DNA from: Xanthobacteraceae bacterium | Lineage (GTDB): Bacteria; Pseudomonadota; Alphaproteobacteria; Rhizobiales; Xanthobacteraceae | NCBI GenBank assembly: GCA_004297465.1 | Contig: SCUB01000017.1 | Span: 62,001 to 126,000 of the forward strand | Direction of reading: 5' to 3' | DNA length: 64,000 nt | Shown here: piece by piece, positions 55,857 through 64,000 of the stretch | Layout of the letters: every line of letters starts with the position of its first letter | Numbering within the stretch: the first letter of the stretch is position 1 | The notes under the pieces: model-generated | Databases searched by the model: none | The model's input: only the letters and a program-made list of their open reading frames with translations | What the model was told of the DNA's origin: nothing | Program-made: the position numbers and the translations under genes

Positions 55857-56294
55857 TTACTGCGCCGGCGCCGGCCTGATTTTCTTCCAGATGCCCATGG
55901 CCGCCAGCACCAGTTCGCCGGCCTGGTGCAGTTCGCCGCGCACGAACACCAGCGAGCGGGTCTGGCGGGTGATTTCGGCGGTTCCTGAAATCCACGCCCC
56001 GATCCGGGCGCCGGCGATGAACTCGATGGTCAGGCTGACCGTGACGATGCGCGAGCCGCCGGCCGCGGCATGGACGTTCAAACCGAGCACCTGATCGGCC
56101 AGCGTCATCAGCATGCCGCCGTGCACCGCGCCTGCGGCATTGCCGTGATGTGCCGCCGGCATGAACATGAAGCCCGGCTGCGGCCCCGCGTCAGTCACAT
56201 AGAGCGGCCCGACCAGGGTTGCGAAATTGCCGTCACCGGCTGCGAAAAGCTTATAGCCCGCAGGAGGATTGCCGCTCACTTCATCGTTCCCCAA
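55857..56294 (-). CDS. PaaI-type hotdog thioesterase
   Basis: 145 residues. GAVHGGMLMTLADQVLGL carries the HGG loop and Asp of the PaaI family, followed by VTVSLTIEFIAGARIG and GTAEITRQTRSLVFVRGEL. The upstream-most start is TTG at 56294; a GTG at 56279 with GGGGAA 7 bp before it is an alternative. It hydrolyses aromatic or medium-chain acyl-CoAs, perhaps rescuing CoA from the convergent operon. It ends 2 bp from that operon. Confidence 0.83.
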   Translation of the reverse strand: MGNDEVSGNPPAGYKLFAAGDGNFATLVGPLYVTDAGPQPGFMFMPAAHHGNAAGAVHGGMLMTLADQVLGLNVHAAAGGSRIVTVSLTIEFIAGARIGAWISGTAEITRQTRSLVFVRGELHQAGELVLAAMGIWKKIRPAPAQ

Positions 56295-56500
56295 TCACCC
56301 GCGCCACCATGCCTGCCGCGTCGCCCTCACGCAATAGCGTCCGGTTGAGGAGCCATTGTCTTGCATGGCAAGCCGCGGCATCCACGCCCTTTCGCCTTGC
56401 TGGAACCAAAATTATCACACAGCGTTACTCTCCTTGGGGCTCATCGATATTTGCATGAACCGGCCAGCCGAGCGGGGGAAAGGCGACAAGCGAGGATGGC

Positions 56501-57355
56501 ATGGCACCCCGGGCGAACTGGAAGGGTTTCCTCAAGGTCGGGGAAGTGACCTGCCCCGTGGCGCTCTATACCGCGACCTCGACCTCTGGCCGCATTGCCT
56601 TCCACACCATCAACCGCGCCACCGGCCATCGCGTCCGCCGCCGGTTCATCGACAGCGAGACCGGCAAGCCGGTCGAGAGCGAGGAACAGGTCAAGGGCTA
56701 CGAAATCAGTCCTGGCGATTATGTGATGCTGGAGCCCGATGAGGTCGCGGCGGCCGTTCCCGAAAGTGACAAGACGCTCGCGGTTTCGAGCTTCATCAAC
56801 CACGACGATATCGACGACGTCTATCTCGACAAGCCATATTACCTCGCGCCAGGCGCTCGCCATGCCGAGGAGGCTTATACCCTGATCCGGGAAGGCCTGC
56901 GCGCCAAGAAAGTGGCGGCGCTGGCGCAGACGGTGCTGTTCCGGCGCGTCCGCACCCTCCTCATCCGTCCTCATGGACATGGCCTGATCGCGACCACGCT
57001 CAATTTCGACTACGAGGTCCGCGCCGCCAGCGATGCCTTTGACGCCATCCCCGCGCTCAAGATCAAGGCCGAGATGCGCGCGCTCGCCGAGCACATCATC
57101 AAGACGAAGCGCGGCAAGTTTGATCCATCGGAGTTTACCGACCGCTACGAGGCCGCGCTCGCCGATCTCGTCAAGGCCAAGCTTGAGGGCAGGACGATCG
57201 AGGTGCGCAAGGAACGGCCGCGCGAGAAGGTCGTCGACCTCATGGCGGCGCTGCGCCAGAGCGCGGAGCTTGGCAAGGCACGGCCCCGGGCCACGGCCAA
57301 GCCGTCATCCCGCGCCAAGGCGAAGGCAACTCCGGCGCGCCGCAAGGCAAGTTGA
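56501..57355 (+). CDS. ku: Ku protein, bacterial NHEJ DNA-end binding (first copy)
   Basis: 284 residues. NWKGFLKVGEVTCPVALYTA, INRATGHRVRRRFIDSETGK and VKGYEISPGDYVMLEPDEV form the Ku core, and the C-terminal 40 residues are Lys/Arg/Ala-rich, as in many Ku tails that bind DNA or LigD. It forms a homodimeric ring on double-strand ends. It lies directly upstream of ligD (2 bp before the chosen ATG), so they are one operon. Confidence 0.93.
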   Translation: MAPRANWKGFLKVGEVTCPVALYTATSTSGRIAFHTINRATGHRVRRRFIDSETGKPVESEEQVKGYEISPGDYVMLEPDEVAAAVPESDKTLAVSSFINHDDIDDVYLDKPYYLAPGARHAEEAYTLIREGLRAKKVAALAQTVLFRRVRTLLIRPHGHGLIATTLNFDYEVRAASDAFDAIPALKIKAEMRALAEHIIKTKRGKFDPSEFTDRYEAALADLVKAKLEGRTIEVRKERPREKVVDLMAALRQSAELGKARPRATAKPSSRAKAKATPARRKAS

Positions 57356-57357
57356 CG

Positions 57358-59901
57358 ATGGCAACGCTCGAAACCTATCGTCACAAGCGCGACTTCACCG
57401 CCACCCCGGAGCCGAAAGGCCGCAAGGCGCGCGAAAACACCAGGAAACGCGGCAACAGCTTCGTGATCCAGAAGCACGCCGCCCGCCGCCTGCATTACGA
57501 CTTCCGGCTCGAGATGGACGGCGTGCTGAAAAGCTGGGCCGTCACCAGGGGACCGAGTCTTGTCGCCGGCGAGAAACGCCTCGCGGTCCATGTCGAGGAT
57601 CATCCGCTCGAATACGGCAAGTTCGAGGGTACCATTCCAAAGGGCGAGTATGGCGGCGGCACGGTGATCGTATGGGATCGCGGCACCTGGACGCCGGTCC
57701 ATGACGCCGCCAAGGGCTATGCCAAGGGACATCTGGAATTCGAGCTTCACGGCGAGAAGCTCGGCGGACGCTGGCATCTCATCCGCATGCGCGGCAAGTC
57801 GCGGGAGAAGCGGGAAAACTGGCTGCTCATCAAGGCCGACGACGAGGCGGCGCGCGCCGTCAGCGCGCCCGACATCCTCGATCAGCATCCGGAATCAGCA
57901 AAAACCGGCCGCGACATCGGCGAGGTCGCGGGAGAAGCGCCCGGCTGGTCATCCAAAACCGGCAGGATCACGAAAAAGAAAACCGCCGCGACTGCCCGCG
58001 CCACGCCAGCACCGCTTCCCGATCCTGCCACCATCAAGGGGGCAAAACAGGCGCCGCTGCCCGACTTCATCGAACCGGCGCTGGCTTCGCTCAAGGCCGA
58101 GCCGCCGGCCGGCGATCGCTGGATCCATGAAATCAAGTTTGACGGCTATCGGCTGCAGGCCCGCATCGCGGCGGGCCGCGTCAAGCTCATGACCCGCGGC
58201 GGTCTCGACTGGACCGGCAAGTTCGGCAAGACCGTGACGGCGGCGCTGCAGGCTCTGCCTGTCGGCACCGCGCTCATCGATGGCGAACTGGTGGTCGAGA
58301 CATCCTCCGGCGCCTCGGACTTCTCCGCATTGCAGGACGATCTCAGCCAGGGCCGCAGCGACCGCTTCACCTTCTACGTGTTCGACCTGCTGCACCTCGA
58401 TGGTTTTGACCTGACCGGCCTGCCGCTGGCGACCCGCAAGGACATCCTCGCACATCTCGTTCATGGCGCGCCCGACGCGGTGCGCTACAGCGCCCACTTC
58501 GAGCACGACGGCGGCATGGTGCTGCGTCACGCCTGCCGACTAAGCCTCGAAGGCGTAGTCTCGAAACTGCGCGATGCCCCTTACAGGTCAGGCCGCGGCA
58601 AAAGCTGGATCAAGGCAAAATGCTCGACGCGGCAGGAATTCGTGATTGCCGGCTATGTGCCATCCTCAACCTCGCGCAAAGCCATCGGCTCGCTGGTGCT
58701 GGGCGTCCATGACGGCGGCCGGTTGCGGCATGTCGGCCGTGTCGGTACCGGCTTCACGATAACGCTGGCCGAGGAGTTGTTCCGCCGGCTCGATCGCATG
58801 AGGATCCAGGAAAGCCCGTTCGCCAGAAAGCTGACTGCCGAGGAGGCGCGGCAGGTGCGCTTCGTCCGCCCCGAGCTTGTCGCGGAAGTGGAATTTCGCA
58901 ACTGGACCGCCGACGGCAATCTGCGCCATGCGTCGTTCCGCGGCATTCGCGAAGACAAGCCTGCGCGCGAGATCGTGCGCGAGGCCGTGAAGATGAAAGT
59001 GGCGTCTTCCAGGTTGCGGTGCTCCACCGTCAGACTCACCCACCCTGACCGCATCTACTGGCCCGAGGCGGGCGTGACCAAGGAAGGATTGGCCGACTAC
59101 TACACCGATGTGTGGCGGCATATCGAACCGTTCGTCGTCGGGCGGCCGCTGGCGCTGTTGCGCGCCCCCGGCGGCATCACCGGCCAGATGTTCTTCCAGA
59201 AGCACGCCTGGAAGGGACTCAGTCCCGGCATCAGGCTGGTCAGCGACCCCAGGGACAAGTCCGGCGAGCCGCTGATTGCCATCAACGATCTCGACGGGCT
59301 GATCGGTCTGGTGCAGTCGGCGGTGCTGGAAATCCATCCATGGGGATCGACGGTGGCCGACTGGGAACGGCCCGACATGATCGTCATGGATCTCGACCCC
59401 GGCGACGGCGTGCCGTGGGACATGGTGATCGCCGCGGCGCATGAAACCCGCGAACGGCTGGCGCATGCCGGCCTCAGCTCGTTCGTGAAAACCTCCGGCG
59501 GCAAGGGCCTTCATGTCGTGGCGCCGCTCAAGCCGAAAGCCGAGTGGCCGGCGGTCAAGGCCTTCACCAAGGCGATGGCCGATGCCATGGCGGCCGACAG
59601 TCCGAAACACTTCGTTGCCACCATCACCAGGTCCAAGCGGCGTGGCAAAATCCTCGTCGATTACCTGCGCAACCAGCGCGGCATGACCGCGGTTGCGCCC
59701 TATTCGACCCGGGCGCGGCCAACTGCGTCCGTCTCGATGCCGCTGGCCTGGGACGAACTCACCCCGGGCATCGGCCCAGCCTATTTCACAGTGGCGAATA
59801 CCCCGACCCGCCTGGCGGCGCTCGGGACCGATCCCTGGCGCGGATTTCGCGGCGCTGCCGCGCCACTCGAGGAACGCAGGGCCAGGAAGAAGGCGGCCTG
59901 A
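57358..59901 (+). CDS. ligD: Multifunctional DNA ligase D
   Basis: 847 residues in the order phosphoesterase-ligase-polymerase, as in Pseudomonas LigD. The phosphoesterase domain (about 36-155) has FVIQKHAARRLHYDFRLE. The ligase domain (about 240-540) has the adenylated Lys260 in EIKFDGYR, EGVVSKL and SWIKAKC. The primase-polymerase domain (about 555-847) begins LTHPDRIYWPEAG and has the metal-binding DLD in MDLDPGDGVPWD. A TTG overlapping the ku stop (57352) is an alternative start. It processes and joins broken ends with Ku. Confidence 0.95.
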   Translation: MATLETYRHKRDFTATPEPKGRKARENTRKRGNSFVIQKHAARRLHYDFRLEMDGVLKSWAVTRGPSLVAGEKRLAVHVEDHPLEYGKFEGTIPKGEYGGGTVIVWDRGTWTPVHDAAKGYAKGHLEFELHGEKLGGRWHLIRMRGKSREKRENWLLIKADDEAARAVSAPDILDQHPESAKTGRDIGEVAGEAPGWSSKTGRITKKKTAATARATPAPLPDPATIKGAKQAPLPDFIEPALASLKAEPPAGDRWIHEIKFDGYRLQARIAAGRVKLMTRGGLDWTGKFGKTVTAALQALPVGTALIDGELVVETSSGASDFSALQDDLSQGRSDRFTFYVFDLLHLDGFDLTGLPLATRKDILAHLVHGAPDAVRYSAHFEHDGGMVLRHACRLSLEGVVSKLRDAPYRSGRGKSWIKAKCSTRQEFVIAGYVPSSTSRKAIGSLVLGVHDGGRLRHVGRVGTGFTITLAEELFRRLDRMRIQESPFARKLTAEEARQVRFVRPELVAEVEFRNWTADGNLRHASFRGIREDKPAREIVREAVKMKVASSRLRCSTVRLTHPDRIYWPEAGVTKEGLADYYTDVWRHIEPFVVGRPLALLRAPGGITGQMFFQKHAWKGLSPGIRLVSDPRDKSGEPLIAINDLDGLIGLVQSAVLEIHPWGSTVADWERPDMIVMDLDPGDGVPWDMVIAAAHETRERLAHAGLSSFVKTSGGKGLHVVAPLKPKAEWPAVKAFTKAMADAMAADSPKHFVATITRSKRRGKILVDYLRNQRGMTAVAPYSTRARPTASVSMPLAWDELTPGIGPAYFTVANTPTRLAALGTDPWRGFRGAAAPLEERRARKKAA

Positions 59902-59934
59902 AAGGATTTTCGGAGGCTAGCGGCGCTGGGGCGG

Positions 59935-60741
59935 CTAGCGGCGCTTGGGCGTCTTGCCTTCCGAGGCAATGCTTTTGCGCAGCGCATCCATGATGTTGAT
60001 CACATTGTCCGGCAGCTTCGGCTCGTCTTTCGTCTTGGCGGCAGGCTTCCTGCCCTTCTTTTTGGACGCAATGATTTCAAGCAGGCGGTCCTGCACCGGA
60101 TCGTTGACCATTTGCGGATTCCACGACTTTGTGCGTTCATCGATCAGCCTCTTCATCAGCGCCATCAACTCAGGCGCCGGCTTGCCGGTCCCGATGTCCG
60201 TGAAATAGGCATCCATGTCTCGCACCTCGTCGCGGAAACGCAACGTCCACAGCACGATGCCCTTGCCGCGCGGCTCAAGCATCACGGCGCGCTCACGACG
60301 GTACATGACGAGACGGGCGATGCCGACGGTTCCGGTCGCGGACATCGCGTCGCGGATCACGGAAAATGCTTCCTCGCCGACCGGATCGTCAGGCATGAGG
60401 TAATGCGGCTTGTCATACCAGACCCATTCGATTCCATCGCGAGGAACGAACATCTCGATGTCAATCGTACGCGTGCTTTCAAGGGCGACGGCGGCCAGCT
60501 CATCGTCTTCGAGAACGACATAATCGTCCTCGCCGCGTTCATAGCCCTTGACCTCGTCGTCCTCGTCGACCGGCCGCTCGCTGACGGCATCGACGTACTG
60601 GCTGACGACGCGGTTTCCGGTCTTGCGGTTGATGAGGTGAAAACGGACCTTCTCGTTCTCGGTTGTCGCCGGCATCATGGCGACCGGACAGGTGACGAGC
60701 GAGAGCTTGAGGTAACCCTTCCAGAATGAGCGTGGGGCCAT
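59935..60741 (-). CDS. ku: Ku protein, bacterial NHEJ DNA-end binding (second copy)
   Basis: 268 residues. FWKGYLKLSLVTCPVAMMPA, LINRKTGNRVVSQYVDAVS and VKGYERGEDDYVVLEDDEL show a Ku core of a different subgroup from the neighbouring copy. The C-terminal tail is shorter and less basic. The ATG at 60741 gives the typical MAPRSFWKGYLKLSLV. It converges on ligD with 33 bp between them. Two Ku copies may form heterodimers or serve different conditions, as shown for multi-Ku rhizobia. Confidence 0.92.
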   Translation of the reverse strand: MAPRSFWKGYLKLSLVTCPVAMMPATTENEKVRFHLINRKTGNRVVSQYVDAVSERPVDEDDEVKGYERGEDDYVVLEDDELAAVALESTRTIDIEMFVPRDGIEWVWYDKPHYLMPDDPVGEEAFSVIRDAMSATGTVGIARLVMYRRERAVMLEPRGKGIVLWTLRFRDEVRDMDAYFTDIGTGKPAPELMALMKRLIDERTKSWNPQMVNDPVQDRLLEIIASKKKGRKPAAKTKDEPKLPDNVINIMDALRKSIASEGKTPKRR

Positions 60742-60863
60742 GTCGTGGATTCCGGTTCGACACCACAAAACGCCATGGCATCGTCTTTGTTCCCGGGCGG
60801 CTCGTCAGTTCCACTGGACTTATGAACACACGAAAGTTTGGCTGCCTGGGCTGGAATAACCGC

Positions 60864-60892
60864 TTGACGGATTTTCCGGGCATGCACCTAAT
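60864..60892 (+). promoter_or_regulatory. Candidate promoter upstream of the ALDH7-like gene
   Basis: TTGACG (60864-60869) and CCTAAT (60887-60892) at 17-bp spacing fit a sigma-70 promoter 70 bp before the start codon. The rest of this 220-bp gap holds only short direct repeats next to the start codon. Confidence 0.4.
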
Positions 60893-60961
60893 CCATTGGA
60901 TCGACGGCAGGTTTTCCTGGCGTCGCGTGACTATTCGCATGGGTTGTTCAGGGTTGTTCGC

Positions 60962-62509
60962 ATGGGCATCGTGCTCAAGGACATCGCGACGGATGTTGAC
61001 CGGCTGCTGCGGGATTTCGGCGTTACGCAACACCTCTACCGGCGGGATTCCACCAGAAATGGCGCGCGCGAGATCCGCTCGCCGCTGACCGGCGCGGTCA
61101 TTGCCTGCGTGGCCGACGCAAGCCCTGGCGACGTCGCCGAAGCCATCAAGCGCGCGCACGACGCGTTCATCCGGTGGCGGGTCATTCCAGCGCCGCGGCG
61201 CGGCGAACTGGTTCGCCTGCTCGGCGAGGAGTTGCGCGCCGCCAAGGCCGCGCTGGGCCGTCTCGTCACCATCGAGGCCGGCAAGATTCCCTCGGAAGGC
61301 CAAGGCGAAGTGCAGGAGATGATCGACATCTGCGATTTCGCGGTCGGCCTTTCCCGCCAACTCCACGGCCTCACCATCGCCAGCGAACGGCCGGACCATC
61401 GGATGATGGAACAGTGGCACCCGCTCGGCCCCGTCGGCGTCATCACGTCCTTCAACTTCCCGGTCGCGGTGTGGTCGTGGAACGCGGCGCTTGCCCTCAC
61501 GTGCGGCAACCCGGTGATCTGGAAACCGTCCGAGAAGACACCGCTGACGGCGCTCGCGGTGCAGGCCCTGTTCGAGCGCGCGGCAGCCCGGATGGACGGC
61601 ATCCCCTCCGGCCTCTCCAGCGTGCTGACTGGAGGACGCGAGATCGGCGAACTGCTGGTTGACGATCCGCGCCTGCCGCTCATCTCGGCCACCGGCTCCA
61701 CCGCGATGGGCCGCGCGGTCGGCCCACGGCTGGCGCAACGGTTCGGCCGCGCCATCCTCGAGCTTGGCGGCAACAATGCTTCAATCGTCTGCCCGTCGGC
61801 CGATCTCGAGCTTGCGGTTCGTGCGATTGCCTTCGCCGCCATCGGCACGGCCGGCCAGCGCTGCACGTCGTTGCGGCGGCTGTTTGTCCATCGCACCGTC
61901 CATGACGACTGCGTCGCCAGGCTGAAGCGGGTCTATGCAAGCGCACGGATCGGCAATCCGCTTGACGAGCCCGACGTGCTGGTCGGGCCGCTGATCGACG
62001 GAACCGCCTTCCAGAAAATGCAGGATGCACTGGATGAGGCGCGCACGCTGGGCGGAAAGGTGTTCGGCGGCGAACGCGTCAGAGAAAAGCAATATCCCGC
62101 GGCCCATTATGTCAGGCCGGCCCTGGTCGAGATGCCGGCGCAGACCGGCCCGGTGCTGCGCGAGACCTTCGCGCCAATCCTCTACGTCATGCCATACACG
62201 GAATTTGACGAGGCGCTGGCGCTGCATAATGGCGTCTCGCAAGGCCTGTCATCGTCGATCTTCTCGACCGATATCCGCGAAGTGGAGAAGTACCTTTCCG
62301 TGGCAGGCTCCGATTGCGGAATCGCCAATGCCAATATCGGACCTTCCGGCGCCGAGATCGGCGGCGCATTCGGCGGCGAGAAAGACACCGGCGGCGGGCG
62401 CGAGGCGGGTTCGGATGCGTGGAAGGCGTACATGCGCCGGCTCACCAGCACCATCAACTTCGGCCGCGCGCTTCCACTCGCCCAGGGCGTCAGGTTCGAT
62501 ATCGACTGA
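60962..62509 (+). CDS. Aldehyde dehydrogenase, ALDH7/aminoadipate-semialdehyde type
   Basis: 515 residues, the ALDH7 length. GVITSFNFPVAVWSWNAALA, the base Glu268 in LELGGNNASIV and the nucleophile Cys301 in GTAGQRCTSLRR are typical of alpha-aminoadipate-semialdehyde dehydrogenase (GGNN and GQRCTS forms). It oxidises a cyclic imine or semialdehyde such as piperideine-6-carboxylate. The ATG at 60962 has AGGG 9 bp upstream. The ornithine aminotransferase and arginase next door suggest lysine/arginine breakdown, where it could take the glutamate semialdehyde-like product. Confidence 0.85.
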   Translation: MGIVLKDIATDVDRLLRDFGVTQHLYRRDSTRNGAREIRSPLTGAVIACVADASPGDVAEAIKRAHDAFIRWRVIPAPRRGELVRLLGEELRAAKAALGRLVTIEAGKIPSEGQGEVQEMIDICDFAVGLSRQLHGLTIASERPDHRMMEQWHPLGPVGVITSFNFPVAVWSWNAALALTCGNPVIWKPSEKTPLTALAVQALFERAAARMDGIPSGLSSVLTGGREIGELLVDDPRLPLISATGSTAMGRAVGPRLAQRFGRAILELGGNNASIVCPSADLELAVRAIAFAAIGTAGQRCTSLRRLFVHRTVHDDCVARLKRVYASARIGNPLDEPDVLVGPLIDGTAFQKMQDALDEARTLGGKVFGGERVREKQYPAAHYVRPALVEMPAQTGPVLRETFAPILYVMPYTEFDEALALHNGVSQGLSSSIFSTDIREVEKYLSVAGSDCGIANANIGPSGAEIGGAFGGEKDTGGGREAGSDAWKAYMRRLTSTINFGRALPLAQGVRFDID

Positions 62510-62517
62510 GCTTCGGG

Positions 62518-63735
62518 TCAGATCGAGACCTTCGCCTCGGCGATTTCATCCAGCACTTCGGCAAACCGGTCGATCGCCCAGTCGATCTGCTGGTTCTGGA
62601 TGATCAGCGGCGGCGTGAAGCGCAACGTATTGCGGTGCGTATCCTTGGTCAGCACGCCGGCCCGCACCATGCGCTCGGCCACGAAGCGGGCATTCGCACG
62701 CTCACGATGAAGCTCCACCCCGGCGAGCAGACCCCGGCCGCGGACTTCGCGAATGAGTGGATTCCTGATCGAGCCAAGCCGGTCGAGCAGGTACGCGCCG
62801 GCCGTTGCCGCATGCTCGATCAGGCGCTCGTCGATCAGCGTGTCGAGCGCGGCCAGTCCGACCGCCGCGGCCAGCGGGTTGCCCCCGAACGTGCTGCCGT
62901 GGTCGCCCGGCGTGAAAACCTGCATCACCTCGCGGCGTGCCAGGAACAGCGAAACCGGCAGCAGGCCGCCGCCGAGCGCCTTGCCCAGCATGAGACCATC
63001 CGGCTTCACGTCATCCTGCTGACAGGCCAGCAGCCCACCGGTGCGTCCCAGTCCCGTCTGCACCTCGTCGCACAGCAGCAGCACCCGATGCTTGCGGCAG
63101 ATCCGCGCGGCTTCGGCGAGATAGCCCGGCGGCGGCACGTTGATGCCGCCCTCGCCTTGAATCGGCTCAACGAGAAACGCCGCGGTATGGGGGGTGATGG
63201 CCGCCTCCAGCGCCGCAACGTCGCCGAACGGAACCAGCCTGAAGCCGGGCGGAAAGGGCCCAAAGCCATCACGGTATTGCGCAACGGAAGAAAAGCCGAC
63301 GATGGAAATCGTCCGGCCATGAAAATTGCCCTCCGCGGCAATGATCTCGGCCCGGTCCTGCGGCACGCCCTTGACCTTGTAGGCCCATTTGCGCGCGGCC
63401 TTGAGCGCGGTCTCCACTGCCTCGGCGCCGCTGTTCATCGGCAGGGCGACATCCATTCCGGTCAACTCGCACGCCCGCGCCAGGAAAGGCCCGAGCGTGT
63501 CGCTGAAGAAAGCGCGGGAAATCGTATCCAGCCGGCCGGCCTGCGCGCTGAGGGCCGCGACCAGCCGCGGATGGCAATGGCCGAAGCTCGCGGCCGAATA
63601 AGCTCCCATCATGTCGATGTAGCGCCGGCCATCCTGATCCCAGACGAACACTCCCTCGCCGCGCACGATCATGACCGGCAGCGGCGCATAATTCGAGGCG
63701 CCGAAATGAGTCTCAAGTTTGCTGAACCCGCTCAT
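62518..63735 (-). CDS. rocD: Ornithine aminotransferase-type class III aminotransferase
   Basis: 405 residues. The fold type I features are NSGAEAVETALK (101-112), EGNFHGRTIS, the Asp223 in LCDEVQTGLGRTG, and the PLP Lys252 in LMLGKALGGG. The N-terminal NYAPLPVMIVRGEGVFVWD is typical of ornithine-oxo-acid transaminase. Its start overlaps the end of the arginase gene by 23 bp, so ornithine from arginase would go straight to this enzyme. An upstream in-frame extension is inside arginase. Confidence 0.9.
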   Translation of the reverse strand: MSGFSKLETHFGASNYAPLPVMIVRGEGVFVWDQDGRRYIDMMGAYSAASFGHCHPRLVAALSAQAGRLDTISRAFFSDTLGPFLARACELTGMDVALPMNSGAEAVETALKAARKWAYKVKGVPQDRAEIIAAEGNFHGRTISIVGFSSVAQYRDGFGPFPPGFRLVPFGDVAALEAAITPHTAAFLVEPIQGEGGINVPPPGYLAEAARICRKHRVLLLCDEVQTGLGRTGGLLACQQDDVKPDGLMLGKALGGGLLPVSLFLARREVMQVFTPGDHGSTFGGNPLAAAVGLAALDTLIDERLIEHAATAGAYLLDRLGSIRNPLIREVRGRGLLAGVELHRERANARFVAERMVRAGVLTKDTHRNTLRFTPPLIIQNQQIDWAIDRFAEVLDEIAEAKVSI

Positions 63736-64000
63736 GCATCTTTTCCCTGCCTGCCCATGACGTGACAAGCTCACCCATCAACCTCACAGTACGCCCGGCG
63801 ATATCGAGCGCCGGATTATACTCGGCGATTTCAATTCCACAGCAAGCCGGATCTCGACACAACACTCTCCACTGATCCAGGAAGCCATTGGCGCGGATAC
63901 CTTCCGGCACGGGCGTCCCGACGCCCGGCGCGTCCGCCGGATCGAACGCATCGAGGTCAAGCGAGACGCCATAGCCGCACGTTCCATCAGTGGCGATGGC
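63713..64000 (-). CDS. rocF: Arginase (partial, N-terminus off the right edge)
   Basis: The last 95 codons are visible, ending at 63713. The metal motif SLDLDAFDPADAPGVGTP carries the two conserved Asp ligands of the arginase/ureohydrolase family, followed by the conserved Glu region CCGIEIAEYNPALD. It hydrolyses arginine to ornithine and urea. The next gene is the ornithine aminotransferase (23-bp overlap). The N-terminal half is outside the window, so arginase against agmatinase rests on context. Confidence 0.85.
   Translation of the reverse strand, partial: AIATDGTCGYGVSLDLDAFDPADAPGVGTPVPEGIRANGFLDQWRVLCRDPACCGIEIAEYNPALDIAGRTVRLMGELVTSWAGREKMHERVQQT

Overview
The window is a 64 kb GC-rich chromosomal segment, densely coded, with many ATGA stop/start overlaps and no tRNA, rRNA, CRISPR array, insertion sequence or phage gene that I can see. 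The gene style points to an alphaproteobacterium of the Hyphomicrobiales (Rhodopseudomonas/Bradyrhizobium/Xanthobacteraceae type): aerobic-type Cob genes, several Liv-type ABC importers, paired Ku proteins with LigD, and CoA-based catabolic operons. This placement is an inference from gene content, not from a marker gene.

Layout. 1-2668 (minus): a beta-CASP metallo-beta-lactamase nuclease coupled to a long-type thymidine/AMP phosphorylase that runs off the left edge. 2820-4910 (minus): a MarR regulator and an Old Yellow Enzyme-like reductase with a C-terminal fibronectin-like domain. 5082-26445 (all minus): a long catabolic island. In transcription order it holds a LysR regulator, a molybdopterin oxidoreductase, a two-subunit molybdoenzyme of the pyrogallol transhydroxylase/resorcinol hydroxylase type whose large subunit carries an SCP2-like N-terminal domain, two cupins, a complete Liv-type importer, E1alpha/E1beta/E2 of a 2-oxoacid-dehydrogenase-type complex, an M24-fold enzyme with an altered metal site, a CobW GTPase, a succinate-semialdehyde-type dehydrogenase and a 3-hydroxyisobutyrate-dehydrogenase-type enzyme. 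26781-31766: purU, a 4-hydroxybenzoyl-CoA-type thioesterase, an aspartase/fumarase, a uroporphyrinogen-decarboxylase-fold protein and a second MarR.

31817-44173 is a vitamin B12 region. cobT-cobS-phosphatase (minus) diverge from a riboswitch-led cobU-cobO-cobQ (plus). A second riboswitch leads btuB-btuC-btuD (minus), followed by an oppositely oriented cobC and then btuF-cobD (minus). The genes overlap so tightly here that a non-contiguous operon is plausible. 44345-46684: a flavin-barrel protein, an SDR and a LysR regulator. 46745-55854 (plus): a second catabolic operon (livHMGF, binding protein, acyl-CoA ligase, acyl-CoA dehydrogenase, CaiB-type CoA transferase, SDR) behind a palindrome that matches the Bacillus FadR operator as I remember it. 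55857-60741: a PaaI-type thioesterase, then the non-homologous end-joining set ku-ligD and a convergent second ku. 60962-64000: a lysine/arginine-type catabolic group (ALDH7-like dehydrogenase, ornithine aminotransferase, partial arginase).

The strongest candidate for something undescribed is the 5-26 kb island. Its combination of a transhydroxylase-type molybdoenzyme with a 2-oxoacid-dehydrogenase-type complex resembles, from memory, the oxidative hydroxyhydroquinone route of denitrifying Azoarcus/Thauera. Here it has an SCP2 fusion, a small subunit that has lost the ligands of one whole Fe-S cluster, and an adjacent altered M24 enzyme with a CobW GTPase.
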